This document shows positions 25,444 to 34,777 of a stretch of DNA of 64,000 nt, piece after piece. The notes below the pieces were generated by a model, which searched no databases, was not told the origin of the DNA, and saw only the letters and a list, made by a program, of their open reading frames with translations. A program made the position numbers and the translations under genes. The first letter of the stretch is position 1. Every line of letters starts with the position of its first letter. Source of the stretch: an uncultured Lachnospiraceae bacterium (lineage in GTDB: Bacteria; Bacillota; Clostridia; Lachnospirales; Lachnospiraceae); assembly GCA_910579225.1 (NCBI GenBank), contig CAJTTI010000012.1:1-64000 (forward strand), given 5' to 3'.

Positions 25444-26511
25444 GTGCAGATTGGAAAAGTGATCCGCCGATACCGGAAAGAGAAACGAATGACACAGGAG
25501 GAAATGGCCAGTCGCCTGGGAGTCACAGCTTCGGCTGTTAATAAGTGGGAAAATGATAATTCGTATCCGGATATCACGCTGCTGGCTCCGATTGCCAGGC
25601 TTCTGGGGATTTCTCTGGACAGGTTACTTTCTTTTCGGGAAGAACTGACAGACAAAGAGATTCATGCATTTGTCCGGGAATTGGATGCTATGGGAAAGGA
25701 GCGGTCCTATGAAGAGGTCGTTTTATGGGCGAAAAAGAAGCTGGAGCAGTATCCGGACTGTGGACCGCTGCTCTGGCAGACAGCGCTGCTCCTGGATGCA
25801 CAGCGCATGACAAAGAAAGTCCCTGGTGGAGAAAGGTACGATGCGTATCTGCATTCTCTGTACAGACGGGCGTTGGAAAGCGGGGATGAGAACGTGCGCT
25901 ATCACGCAGCAGATGCATTGTTTGGCTTTTATATAAGAAAAAAACAATACCATGAGGCTGAGGACTGTCTGAAGTATTTTTCCATGCAGGATCCGCTGAG
26001 AAAGATCAAACAGGCGCAGTTATATGAGGCGGCGGGTCGAAGGCCGGAAGCATATAAAACTTATGAAGGACTGTTGTTTGGAGAATACCAGGTTCTGAGC
26101 GGGGCGCTGCAGATGCTATGTCATCTGGCGCTTGAGGATGGGGATCTTAAGAAGGCCCGTCTGTTTGCGGACAAGCTGGGCGCGCTGGCCGGATGTTTTG
26201 AGATGGGAAAATACTACGAAGCCGCTCCCGGGTTTGAGATTGCGGTACTGGAAAAAGACGCAGAAACTGTGGTCAGGATCGTGCAAGAGATGCTGTCCGG
26301 CCTGGAACAAATCGGAAGCTTTTCAGAAAACTCTCTTTATGAGCATATGGATTTTAAAGAAGTGAGTGAAGAATTTCGGGAGGAGATGAAGAAAAGCCTG
26401 CTGGATGCTTTTCAGGATGAAGAGAAGTTTGAATTTTTGAAGGGAAATCAAAGATGGGAGGAGTTGACAGGTGTGTCAAAAGGAGAGCGGGAAGGGATTA
26501 AATTGTATTGA
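25444..26511 (+). CDS. XRE-family regulator with helical (TPR-like) C-terminus
   Basis: 355 residues. The N-terminal 65 residues are a Cro/CI-type helix-turn-helix (MTQEEMASRLGVTASAVNKWE, with NSYPDITLLAPIARLLGISLD). The remainder is a chain of amphipathic helices with TPR character (ALESGDENVRYHAADALFGF, YHEAEDCLKYF, ARLFADKLGALAG), the layout of peptide- or protein-responsive XRE regulators common in Clostridia. The start is GTG 25444 after GGAGG. Ligand and targets are unknown; it is transcribed alone and may act on itself or on the following genes. Confidence 0.85.
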   Translation: MQIGKVIRRYRKEKRMTQEEMASRLGVTASAVNKWENDNSYPDITLLAPIARLLGISLDRLLSFREELTDKEIHAFVRELDAMGKERSYEEVVLWAKKKLEQYPDCGPLLWQTALLLDAQRMTKKVPGGERYDAYLHSLYRRALESGDENVRYHAADALFGFYIRKKQYHEAEDCLKYFSMQDPLRKIKQAQLYEAAGRRPEAYKTYEGLLFGEYQVLSGALQMLCHLALEDGDLKKARLFADKLGALAGCFEMGKYYEAAPGFEIAVLEKDAETVVRIVQEMLSGLEQIGSFSENSLYEHMDFKEVSEEFREEMKKSLLDAFQDEEKFEFLKGNQRWEELTGVSKGEREGIKLY

Positions 26512-26587
26512 GGGCTTCAGAGAAACAGTTGATATCCCTTAAGAAAATTCTAAGAATTTCTGTATGGAATCTCAAAGAAACACAGGG

Positions 26588-26606
26588 CTTATTCTGATAG
26601 AATAAG
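26588..26606. repeat. Perfect 8-base inverted repeat before the acetyltransferase
   Basis: CTTATTCT-GAT-AGAATAAG, a perfect dyad 65 bases before the following start codon. It could be an operator or a weak hairpin; there is no T-tract. Confidence 0.5.
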
Positions 26607-26671
26607 GTTAGGGTCCGTCCTGGATTTTGGTGATGCAGGGACTTTTTACGGACTCCAATAAGGAGGTTATT

Positions 26672-27145
26672 ATGAATATCAGAAGAAAGATCATTGAATA
26701 TTCCAGAGGAAACCATCTGGAACATTTTTGGCGGCTGTATCGGTGGCAGAAACGGATTGAGGGAGGCGTTCTGCATGATGTGCTAACATTCCTTATGAGT
26801 CGGTGCGCCTACCGTCATGGGGGATATATTGGTCCGGATGCGGTAATCAAAGGCAGGCCGACGCTTCCTCACGGACTGCAGGGGATCTTTATCTCCCGAT
26901 ATGCCAGTGTAGGCTGGGGCTGCTGGATTTATCAGAATGTGACCATCGGAGAGGTGGACCGCAAAGCGCCTGTGATCGGAAACGAGTGTTTGATCGGTGC
27001 GGGCGCTGTGCTCATCGGAGATATCCATATTGGCGACCGGGTGAAGATTGGTGCAGGGGCTGTGGTTCACATGGATATTCCGGATGATGCTACAGTAGTG
27101 CCCCAGCCGGCGCGGATCATTCCGGCAGGAAATTCCAAAAGCTGA
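26672..27145 (+). CDS. Hexapeptide-repeat acetyltransferase (serine acetyltransferase-like)
   Basis: 157 residues with a left-handed beta-helix: IGPDAVIKGRPTLPHGLQGI, SVGWGCWIYQNVTIG, APVIGNECLIGAGAVLIGDI, VKIGAGAVVHMDIPDDATVV and a C-terminal PARII. The order resembles the CysE/CapG-like part of serine O-acetyltransferases, but the N-terminal helical domain of CysE is missing and no cysK is adjacent. The substrate could be serine or a sugar; only acyl transfer is safely inferred. ATG 26672 follows GGAGG by 7 bases, so the 15 codons before it are not included. Confidence 0.82.
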   Translation: MNIRRKIIEYSRGNHLEHFWRLYRWQKRIEGGVLHDVLTFLMSRCAYRHGGYIGPDAVIKGRPTLPHGLQGIFISRYASVGWGCWIYQNVTIGEVDRKAPVIGNECLIGAGAVLIGDIHIGDRVKIGAGAVVHMDIPDDATVVPQPARIIPAGNSKS

Positions 27146-27185
27146 TCCGCCTGTCATGCCGTCGGACTCTTCCTGGTCATGGTGA

Positions 27186-27214
27186 TTGATTCTCTTTTTG
27201 TTTTATGTTACACT
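27186..27214 (+). promoter_or_regulatory. Promoter of the DUF2971 gene
   Basis: TTGATT (27186-27191) and TACACT (27209-27214), spacer 17, about 40 bases before the start codon. Confidence 0.6.
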
Positions 27215-27255
27215 ACCTTCAGTGAACAATTGCCGCTGAGAAACGGAGAACAGTC

Positions 27256-28101
27256 ATGAAAATGAAATACAGCAAGGCCATTTTTTATCATTATACAGAT
27301 TTTCAGGCATTGGATGGGATTCTTCACCAGGCGCAGCTTCGGGTAAATAACGTGCTGAATATGAACGATGCAGCGGAGATGCGTCATTTTATGAGCAGAT
27401 TATGCAGCGCGGTGGTGAAGAAATTGAAAAAAGACGGGGAAATGGAACATGCGGAAGCGGTTCAGTATCTTTTTCAGGAAGAACTGAAGAAGGAATTTTT
27501 CTATTCGGCCTATGCTGCATGTTTTTCCCTCTATCGGGATGATGCGGCTCAATGGGAACGGTATGGTAATCGGGGAAGAGGTGTATGCATTGCTTTCCGG
27601 GGAGAGATTCTGCAGAAGATGGCAGAGGGGGATCTTTCGCTTCATACAGTATTTTATCAGGATGATATGACGGAGCATAAACTGACAGAAGTGTTTTATC
27701 AGCTGGTGAAAAGTGGTACAGAACTAACAGAAGAAAATATGGATATTAAAAATGCTATGAGCCAGGCCTGGATTCGGTCTGTTGTGTATAAGCATCCATC
27801 CTTTTCTTCGGAACATGAGGTGCGCCTGGTCGTATATCCTTATGAAAAGGAATATTTTGATGTAAAGCCCTGTTATCATGTGACAACGGAGCGAATTAAA
27901 AAATACTATCCGCTTGATCTGATGCACATGTGCCAAAAGACAGGGGTTGAGCTGGAAGATCTGGTAACAGAGATTATCATTGGGCCAGAGTCCACCCAGT
28001 CGCCTTCTATCCTGCAGGATTATCTGCAGGATCATGGTCTGCACAAACTTGCAGGAGCAGTGTCTTTGTCAGATTGTCCGCTTCGGAGATCCCCCTTATG
28101 A
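27256..28101 (+). CDS. DUF2971 domain protein
   Basis: 281-residue soluble protein. The N-terminus FYHYTDFQALDGILHQAQLRVN followed by LNMNDAAEM, and then AACFSLYRDDAAQWERYGN and GVCIAFRG, are the marks of DUF2971, whose function is not established. A C-terminal half with the conserved region HPSFSSEHEVRLVVYP completes the domain. The YHYT start pattern recalls folds related to ADP-ribosyltransferases, but no catalytic claim can be supported. ATG 27256 follows GGAG by 8 bases. It lies upstream of dnaE on the same strand but has its own promoter. Confidence 0.8.
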   Translation: MKMKYSKAIFYHYTDFQALDGILHQAQLRVNNVLNMNDAAEMRHFMSRLCSAVVKKLKKDGEMEHAEAVQYLFQEELKKEFFYSAYAACFSLYRDDAAQWERYGNRGRGVCIAFRGEILQKMAEGDLSLHTVFYQDDMTEHKLTEVFYQLVKSGTELTEENMDIKNAMSQAWIRSVVYKHPSFSSEHEVRLVVYPYEKEYFDVKPCYHVTTERIKKYYPLDLMHMCQKTGVELEDLVTEIIIGPESTQSPSILQDYLQDHGLHKLAGAVSLSDCPLRRSPL

Positions 28102-28187
28102 ATAACCAGAGCGTGACAGCAATTCGGCCAGGTTGTTTATCCACTGAGGGTAGCAAAGGAAAAAAGAGGATAACTGGAGGACAGATC

Positions 28188-31100
28188 ATGAATTTTACAC
28201 ATTTACATGTGCATACAGAATACAGTCTGCTGGATGGAGCCAATAAGATTAAAGAATATGTGTCGCGGGTAAAAGAGCTGGGGATGAACAGTGCAGCTAT
28301 CACAGATCATGGTGTCATGTATGGAGTAATTGATTTTTATAAAGAGGCAAAAAGCCAGGGGATCAAACCGATTCTGGGCTGCGAGGTCTATGTGGCACCA
28401 AATACACGCTTTGACAAAGAGACCACCGGAGGGGAAGACCGGTATTACCACCTGGTTCTGCTGGCCGAGAATCAGGAAGGGTATCAGAATCTGATGAAGA
28501 TTGTGTCTGTTGGTTTTACGGAAGGCTTCTATTATCGGCCACGGGTAGATAAGGAGGTTCTTCAGAAATATCACAGAGGGATCATTGCTTTGAGTGCCTG
28601 TCTGGCAGGTGAAGTTCAGAGAGATATCATGAAAGGGCAGTATGAGAAAGCATGCCAGACTGCAAAAGGCTATGAGGCGATTTTTGGAAAAGGGAATTTC
28701 TTTTTGGAACTGCAGGATCATGGGATTGCGGAACAGAAACAGGTAAATCAGTCACTGATACGGATGAGCCGGGAACTGGATATGGAACTTGTGGCAACCA
28801 ATGATATCCATTATACCTATGAAGATGATGTGAAGCCACATGATATTCTTCTCTGCCTGCAGACAGGCAAGCGTCTGGCAGATGAAGACCGGATGCGCTA
28901 TGAGGGAGGACAATATTATGTAAAATCGCCGGAAGAGATGGAGCAGCTATTTCCGTACGCGCCCAAGGCACTTGAAAATACCCAGAAGATCGCAGACCGG
29001 TGCAATGTGGAGATTGAATTCGGTGTGACAAAGCTTCCCAAATATGATGTACCGGAAGGATATACCTCCTGGGAGTATCTGAATGAACTCTGTCTGGAAG
29101 GTTTTAAGGAACGTTATCCGGAGGATAACGGCGCGCTGAAAGAACAGCTGCTCTATGAACTTTCAATCATTCAAAAGATGGGATATGTGGATTATTTCCT
29201 GATCGTATGGGATTTTATCAAATATGCCAGAGACCATGGTATCTCTGTGGGTCCCGGGCGGGGTTCTGCAGCTGGAAGCCTGGTATCCTATACACTTGGT
29301 ATTACCAATATTGATCCGGTAAAATACCAGCTTCTGTTTGAGCGGTTTCTAAATCCGGAGCGGGTGTCCATGCCGGATATTGATATTGATTTCTGCTTTG
29401 AGAGAAGACAGGAAGTCATTGACTATGTGGTGAGAAAATATGGGAAGGACCGGGTGGTGCAGATTGTGACCTTCGGGACGCTGGCGGCAAGAAATGTGCT
29501 CCGAGATGTGGGAAGAGTCATGGACCTTCCCTACACATTTGTGGATTCTATAGCCAAAATGGTGCCGCAGGAGCTAAATATCACGCTTGACAAGGCGCTA
29601 AATTCCAACCCGGAGTTTCGCACGCTTTATGAGAGCAACGAACAGGTGAAAGAGCTGGTAGATATGTCCAAAAGGCTGGAAGGGCTTCCAAGGCATACTT
29701 CTATGCACGCGGCCGGAGTGGTGATCAGTCAGAAGGATGTGGTAGAATATGTACCGCTTTCCAAGGCACAGGACGGCTCACTAACAACGCAGTTTACCAT
29801 GACGACGTTGGAAGAACTAGGACTTCTGAAAATGGATTTTCTGGGTCTGCGTACATTGACGGTTATTCAGAATGCAGTGAGGCTGGTGGAGAAGAGCAGG
29901 GAGATTCATATAGATATTGATCATGTGGATTATAATGACAAAGCAGTGCTTGACTCCTTGGGAACGGGACATACAGATGGGGTGTTCCAGCTGGAAAGTA
30001 CAGGTATGAAGAATTTCATAAAGGAACTGAAACCGCAGAGTCTGGAAGATATTATTGCCGGCGTCTCACTGTACCGTCCTGGCCCGATGGACTTTATTCC
30101 CCAGTATATACGAGGGAAAAATCATCCGGAAACGATATCTTACGATTGTCCGGAGCTGGAACCGATCCTGGAGCCGACGTATGGCTGCATTGTCTATCAG
30201 GAACAGGTGATGCAGATTGTTCAGAAGCTGGCAGGATATACATTGGGCAGGAGCGATCTGGTTCGCCGTGCCATGTCGAAGAAAAAAGCAGCGGTTATGC
30301 AGAAAGAGCGTCAAAATTTTGTCTATGGCAATGAGGAAGAACATGTGCCGGGATGTATTGCCCGTGGGATTTCTGAAGCTACGGCAAATAAGATCTATGA
30401 TGAGATGATTGACTTTGCAAAATATGCCTTCAATAAATCTCATGCAGCGGCTTATGCAGTGGTTGCATACCAGACGGCCTGGCTTAAATATTATTATCCG
30501 GTGGAATTCATGGCGGCTCTTATGACCTCAGTAATTGATAATTCTTCAAAAGTGTCAGAGTATGTAGCTACCTGCAGGCGAATGGGCATCAGGCTTTTGG
30601 CTCCGGATATCAACGAGAGTGAGGGCGTATTTTCTGTATCCGGCAATTCCATACGATATGGACTGAATGCCATTAAAAGTGTGGGGAAGCCGGTGATCGT
30701 AGATGTGATGGAGGAGAGAATCGTTCATGGGCCTTTTAGCGATCTGAGCGATTTTATTGAACGGATGTCCGGAAAAGAGATGAATAAAAGGACAATTGAG
30801 AATTTCATTAAATCTGGGTCATTCGACAGTTTTCCTGCTAACCGCAGGCAGATGATGATGATTTATGGACAGATAGCAGATCAGGCGGCCCAGAAGAAAA
30901 AGAAAGAATTTGCCGGACAGATCAGTTTGTTCGATCTGGTACCAGAGGAAGAAAAGGCGGCGTTCAGAATCCGGATTCCGGAAGTGGCGGAATATTCAAA
31001 AGAGGATTTGCTTGCTTTTGAAAAAGAGGTGCTTGGATTCTATATCAGCGGACATCCGCTGGAGGAATATGAAAGACAATGGAGGAATGGAATTACGCAT

Positions 31101-31670
31101 GTAAGTACAGACTTTCTGCCGCCGGAAGAAGGAGAGAAAGCGAAGGTACGGGACGGGGAGAAAGCAGTTATTGGTGGCATGATCACAAACAAGACTGTGA
31201 AAACTACAAAGCGTAAAGAATTGATGGCATTTATCACCGTGGAAGATTTGACCGGATCTGTGGAAGTGATTGTATTTCCAAGAGATTATGAGAAAAATTC
31301 CGGTTATCTGGAACTGGACAGTAAGGTGTTTGTTAGTGGACGTATCTCGGCAGAAGAAGATAAGGCAAGCAAGTTGATTTTAGAAAGGCTGACACAGTTT
31401 GAGACTCCACGCAGGGAACTCTGGATTCAGTTTTCAGACATAAAAGAATATGAGAAGCGGGAAGCAGAGTTGTATCGTTCTCTGATGGACAGTGAGGGTG
31501 CTGATTCGGTGATCATATATATTCGAAAGGAAAATATGAAAAAAGTGTTGCCGGAGAACCGGAATGTACGGATAAACCAGGAACTTTTGGAACATTTGTA
31601 TCGGATATTCGGTGAGAAAAATGTGAAAGCTGTGGAGAAGCATATTGAAAATCTGCCGGAAATGAATTAA
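28188..31670 (+). CDS. dnaE: DNA polymerase III alpha subunit (DnaE)
   Basis: 1160-residue replicative-type polymerase. The N-terminal PHP domain (THLHVHTEYSLLDG, ITDHGVMYG) is followed by the palm with catalytic aspartates in MPDIDIDF and the region VGPGRGSAAGSLVSY, then fingers (FNKSHAAAYAVVAYQTAW), helix-hairpin-helix and OB-fold (VIGGMITNKTVKTTKRKE). Clostridia usually also carry PolC; DnaE then extends primers or handles lagging-strand and repair synthesis. ATG 28188 follows GGAGG; the frame is open upstream into the previous gene. pfkA and the methyltransferase follow closely on the same strand. Confidence 0.96.
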   Translation: MNFTHLHVHTEYSLLDGANKIKEYVSRVKELGMNSAAITDHGVMYGVIDFYKEAKSQGIKPILGCEVYVAPNTRFDKETTGGEDRYYHLVLLAENQEGYQNLMKIVSVGFTEGFYYRPRVDKEVLQKYHRGIIALSACLAGEVQRDIMKGQYEKACQTAKGYEAIFGKGNFFLELQDHGIAEQKQVNQSLIRMSRELDMELVATNDIHYTYEDDVKPHDILLCLQTGKRLADEDRMRYEGGQYYVKSPEEMEQLFPYAPKALENTQKIADRCNVEIEFGVTKLPKYDVPEGYTSWEYLNELCLEGFKERYPEDNGALKEQLLYELSIIQKMGYVDYFLIVWDFIKYARDHGISVGPGRGSAAGSLVSYTLGITNIDPVKYQLLFERFLNPERVSMPDIDIDFCFERRQEVIDYVVRKYGKDRVVQIVTFGTLAARNVLRDVGRVMDLPYTFVDSIAKMVPQELNITLDKALNSNPEFRTLYESNEQVKELVDMSKRLEGLPRHTSMHAAGVVISQKDVVEYVPLSKAQDGSLTTQFTMTTLEELGLLKMDFLGLRTLTVIQNAVRLVEKSREIHIDIDHVDYNDKAVLDSLGTGHTDGVFQLESTGMKNFIKELKPQSLEDIIAGVSLYRPGPMDFIPQYIRGKNHPETISYDCPELEPILEPTYGCIVYQEQVMQIVQKLAGYTLGRSDLVRRAMSKKKAAVMQKERQNFVYGNEEEHVPGCIARGISEATANKIYDEMIDFAKYAFNKSHAAAYAVVAYQTAWLKYYYPVEFMAALMTSVIDNSSKVSEYVATCRRMGIRLLAPDINESEGVFSVSGNSIRYGLNAIKSVGKPVIVDVMEERIVHGPFSDLSDFIERMSGKEMNKRTIENFIKSGSFDSFPANRRQMMMIYGQIADQAAQKKKKEFAGQISLFDLVPEEEKAAFRIRIPEVAEYSKEDLLAFEKEVLGFYISGHPLEEYERQWRNGITHVSTDFLPPEEGEKAKVRDGEKAVIGGMITNKTVKTTKRKELMAFITVEDLTGSVEVIVFPRDYEKNSGYLELDSKVFVSGRISAEEDKASKLILERLTQFETPRRELWIQFSDIKEYEKREAELYRSLMDSEGADSVIIYIRKENMKKVLPENRNVRINQELLEHLYRIFGEKNVKAVEKHIENLPEMN

Positions 31671-31704
31671 AATTGAATAAAAAAGCAGCAACGGAGGAGA
31701 AATC

Positions 31705-32679
31705 ATGGCAAAAGAGATCAATACGATCGGAGTCTTGACAAGCGGCGGTGATGCGCCTGGGATGAATGCGGCGATTCGTGCCGTTGTGCGGAAGGCGTGT
31801 GCAAATGGCAAGAAAGTAATGGGCATCCGCAGAGGTTATCAGGGACTTCTGGAAGAGGATATCGTAAATATGGGCAGGGAGGATGTCAGTGATATCCTTG
31901 ACCAGGGAGGAACAATCCTGTTCACAGCCCGCTGTTCGGAATTCCGTACAGAGGAGGGGCAGAAAAAAGGTGCGGAGATCTGTAGAAACTATGGCATTGA
32001 TGGTCTGGTAGTCATCGGTGGAGACGGTTCTTTTGCAGGCGCGCAGAAGCTTGCTTCTTTTGGAATCAATACAGTAGGAGTACCAGGAACCATTGACCTG
32101 GATATTGCATGTACGGATTACAGCATTGGTTTTGATACAGCTGTGAATACAGCTATGGATGCAATTGACAAAGTGCGTGATACTTCCACTTCCCATGAGC
32201 GTTGCAGTATCATTGAAGTCATGGGACGGGATGCCGGTTATATCGCACTGTGGTGTGGGCTTGCCAATGGGGCTGAGGATATTCTGATACCGGAAAAATA
32301 CGATTATGACGAGCAGAAAATTATCAACAATATTATCAAAAACCGTAAAATGGGGAAAAAGCATTATATCATCATCAATGCGGAAGGAATCGGACATTCT
32401 ACTTCCATGGCTCGTCGGATTGAGGCGGCGACGGGTATGGAAACTCGTGCTACAATTCTGGGCTATATGCAGCGTGGAGGAAATCCGACCTGTCGCGATC
32501 GTGTATATGCTACGATGATGGGAGGGCTTGCGGTAGACCTGCTGTGTCAGGGAAAATCAAACCGGGTGGTCGGCTACAAGAACGGACAGTTTGTGGATTA
32601 TGATATTGACGAAGCACTTGCCATGCAGAAATGTGTCTCCCCGTATATGCTGGAAGTTGCCAGGGATATGGCAAACTGA
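31705..32679 (+). CDS. pfkA: 6-phosphofructokinase
   Basis: 324-residue ATP-type phosphofructokinase, the committed step of glycolysis. ATP-binding residues are in LTSGGDAPGMNAAIR and VIGGDGSFAGAQ; the catalytic loop is PGTIDLDI and the fructose-6-phosphate site includes MGRDAGYIA and GYMQRGGNPT. The classical loop reads TIDND; here the Asn is Leu while both Asp residues remain. It begins 34 bases after dnaE, with GGAGG before ATG 31705, and its TGA overlaps the next ATG by one base, so the three genes probably form one operon. Confidence 0.95.
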   Translation: MAKEINTIGVLTSGGDAPGMNAAIRAVVRKACANGKKVMGIRRGYQGLLEEDIVNMGREDVSDILDQGGTILFTARCSEFRTEEGQKKGAEICRNYGIDGLVVIGGDGSFAGAQKLASFGINTVGVPGTIDLDIACTDYSIGFDTAVNTAMDAIDKVRDTSTSHERCSIIEVMGRDAGYIALWCGLANGAEDILIPEKYDYDEQKIINNIIKNRKMGKKHYIIINAEGIGHSTSMARRIEAATGMETRATILGYMQRGGNPTCRDRVYATMMGGLAVDLLCQGKSNRVVGYKNGQFVDYDIDEALAMQKCVSPYMLEVARDMAN

Positions 32680-33464
32680 TGATCACCAGTACATCCAATC
32701 CTCAGGTGAAGAACCTTCAGCAGCTGGCGAAGAAAGCAAAAGCAAGGAACAGCCAGGATGTTTTTCTGGCAGAGGGCCTGAAGATGTTCGAGGAAGCACC
32801 CAGAGAACGGATTCAAAAAGTTTATCTGTCTCAGAGCTTGTATGAGCAGAGGGGAGCCGGCTTTCTGAAAGGGCTGGAGATGGAAGTTTTATCAGATCAT
32901 GTATTTGCGGCGGCAAGTGATACGAAGACTCCCCAGGGGATTCTGTGCATCCTGAGACAGGAACATTATGAGCTGAGTCATATGTTATCATCTGTGCATC
33001 CGCATCTTCTGCTTCTGGAAGATCTGCAGGATCCGGGAAACCTTGGGACAATCATGCGTACTGCAGAAGGCGCAGGGGTGGATGGCGTGATCCTGAGTCG
33101 AAACAGTGTGGATCTGTATAATCCGAAAACCATCCGTTCCACTATGGGGTCCATTTATCGGGTGCCGTTTTTATATGTGGATTCTCTTATGGAGATACTT
33201 CCGGTTCTGAAGAAAAGAGGAGTTTGTACTTATGCGGCTCACCTGCAGGGGAAGAAGGATTATGATCAGGAGGATTATTGCAGCGGATGTGCATTTTTCA
33301 TCGGTAATGAAGGGAATGGTTTGAGTGACGAACTGAGCAGTCATGCAGACATACGGATACGCATTCCAATGAAAGGAAAACTGGAGTCATTGAACGCAGC
33401 AGTGGCTGCCTCCATATTAACATATGAAGTTTCCCGGCAGCGCCGGGGAACGGCAGGACGCTGA
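32679..33464 (+). CDS. TrmH/SpoU-family RNA 2'-O-methyltransferase
   Basis: 261 residues. An N-terminal substrate-binding domain (SNPQVKNLQQLAKKAKAR, FLAEGLKMFEEA) precedes the SPOUT knot with motif 1 (LQDPGNLGTIMRTAEGAG), motif 2 (FFIGNEGNGLS) and motif 3 (IPMKGKLESLNAAVAASI). It uses S-adenosylmethionine to methylate ribose in rRNA or tRNA. The exact target (RlmB-like 23S position or another) is not decidable. The start ATG overlaps the pfkA stop (TGATG). Terminator hairpins begin within its last codons. Confidence 0.92.
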   Translation: MITSTSNPQVKNLQQLAKKAKARNSQDVFLAEGLKMFEEAPRERIQKVYLSQSLYEQRGAGFLKGLEMEVLSDHVFAAASDTKTPQGILCILRQEHYELSHMLSSVHPHLLLLEDLQDPGNLGTIMRTAEGAGVDGVILSRNSVDLYNPKTIRSTMGSIYRVPFLYVDSLMEILPVLKKRGVCTYAAHLQGKKDYDQEDYCSGCAFFIGNEGNGLSDELSSHADIRIRIPMKGKLESLNAAVAASILTYEVSRQRRGTAGR

Positions 33465-33512
33465 AACGTCCTGCCAAAGCAAAAGAATCCTGAATAATGG
33501 GATTCTTTTTTT
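33452..33512 (+). terminator. Tandem terminator hairpins after the dnaE-pfkA-trmH operon
   Basis: First stem GGCAGGACG / CGTCCTGCC (33452-33475) overlaps the end of the methyltransferase gene and has no T-tract. The second stem AAGAATCC / GGATTCTT (33483-33507) is followed by a T run to 33512 and is the likely terminator. Confidence 0.82.
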
Positions 33513-33551
33513 GCCTTTGATGCATCTATGATGCAATTTTGTAATGGAATA

Positions 33552-33580
33552 TTGACAAAACACGTAATATCTGATAAACT
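33552..33580 (+). promoter_or_regulatory. Promoter of the SH3-hydrolase gene
   Basis: TTGACA (33552-33557) and TAAACT (33575-33580), spacer 17, about 47 bases before the start codon. Confidence 0.8.
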
Positions 33581-33627
33581 CTCTGTAATATATGTAATAA
33601 TTTTGTAACATGTAGGAGGGAATACAG

Positions 33628-34644
33628 ATGTGGAAAAAAGGAATGGTGTTGCTTCTTAGTACAGCAATGTGGCTGTGCCTGACTGGATTTACAGGTCTGG
33701 GAACCGAGGGAGAAGATACGCTGAATTCATTGATGAGCCAGTTAACTGCAGAGGATGTAGATGAGATTCTGGTAGAAGATAGATGGGACGGAATCGTAAT
33801 GGCCAAAGTGGACAGTTCAGTCAGCGTCCGGTCAGATGCAACAACAGATGCTGCAATTATAGGAAAAATGTTCAAAGGAGATGCCGGAGAGATCATGGAG
33901 CAGGAGGATGGCTGGACCATGATACAGTCTGGTGATGTGACCGGCTGGGTCAGTGATGAATATCTGGCCTTTGGGCAGGAAGCAGAAGAACGGGCGCAGG
34001 CGGATGTGCCGAAGGTTGCAACTGTCACTGCACAGACCCTGAAAGTAAGGGAAGAGGCAAGCATAGAGGCGCCGGTCATTGATCTGATCGGGATGGGCGA
34101 GACCATTGAAGTTGGCGAAGAACAGGACGGATGGCTGGAGATTGTGTATTCAGATGGTGACGTGAATTATATTTCTGCGGAATACGTGGAGATCAGTTAT
34201 CAGTATGGAGAGGCGAAGACCATAGAAGAGATCAAGGTCGAAGAAGCAGAAAGAAAGGCAGCAGAAGAAAAAGAGAGAAGGACGAAGAATCTGGGTGCTA
34301 TTGCGGCTTCCGCAGATGATGTGACGCTTCTGGCGGCGTTGATCCAGGCAGAGGCGGGTAATCAGCCTTATGAAGGTCAGCTTGGCGTGGGAGCTGTGGT
34401 TATGAATCGGGTCAGAAGCGGCAGCTATCCCAATTCCATTGCAGCAGTCATCTCTGCTCCTGGGCAGTTTGGTCCTGTGGCAACCGGCCGTGTGTCTGCG
34501 ATCCTGGCATCGGGTCCAAGAGCAAGCTGTGTACAGGCAGCTCAGGCTGCTATCAATGGAGAGACAACCGTAGGAAGTCTGACTCATTTCCGACGTGCGG
34601 GAGGTATTGACGGACTTATAATAGGAAATCATGTATTTTATTAA
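33628..34644 (+). CDS. Secreted SH3-domain cell-wall hydrolase (SleB-like)
   Basis: 338 residues. An N-terminal signal peptide (KKGMVLLLSTAMWLCLTGF) is followed by two bacterial SH3 repeats (about 58-118 with VSVRSDATTDAAIIG and GWVSDEYL; about 130-190 with LKVREEASIEAPVID and YISAEYVEI). A charged helical linker (195-225) and a C-terminal Hydrolase_2/SleB domain (about 232-338) with LAALIQAEAGNQPYEGQ and VGAVVMNRV come next. The family cleaves peptidoglycan as a lytic transglycosylase-type enzyme, in germination or cell-wall turnover. GGAGG precedes ATG 33628, and the gene is flanked by its own promoter and terminator. Confidence 0.9.
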   Translation: MWKKGMVLLLSTAMWLCLTGFTGLGTEGEDTLNSLMSQLTAEDVDEILVEDRWDGIVMAKVDSSVSVRSDATTDAAIIGKMFKGDAGEIMEQEDGWTMIQSGDVTGWVSDEYLAFGQEAEERAQADVPKVATVTAQTLKVREEASIEAPVIDLIGMGETIEVGEEQDGWLEIVYSDGDVNYISAEYVEISYQYGEAKTIEEIKVEEAERKAAEEKERRTKNLGAIAASADDVTLLAALIQAEAGNQPYEGQLGVGAVVMNRVRSGSYPNSIAAVISAPGQFGPVATGRVSAILASGPRASCVQAAQAAINGETTVGSLTHFRRAGGIDGLIIGNHVFY

Positions 34645-34661
34645 ATAACGTAATAAACTCG

Positions 34662-34699
34662 GAAGAACTGTCATCTGATTGTGACAGTTCTTCTTTTTT
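34662..34699 (+). terminator. Rho-independent terminator
   Basis: Perfect 12-base stem GAAGAACTGTCA / TGACAGTTCTTC (34662-34673, 34682-34693), 8-base loop and TTTTTT. Confidence 0.92.
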
Positions 34700-34713
34700 A
34701 TAAGTAAAACCTC

Positions 34714-34742
34714 TGTTCAACCGGATGAAAGTGTTGTATAAT
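34714..34742 (+). promoter_or_regulatory. Promoter of the NfeD-SPFH pair
   Basis: TGTTCA (34714-34719) and TATAAT (34737-34742), spacer 17. The -10 box is exact, the -35 box weak. Confidence 0.55.
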
Positions 34743-34777
34743 GGATACAACTATTGAAGGAATGGAGGTAATTGAGT

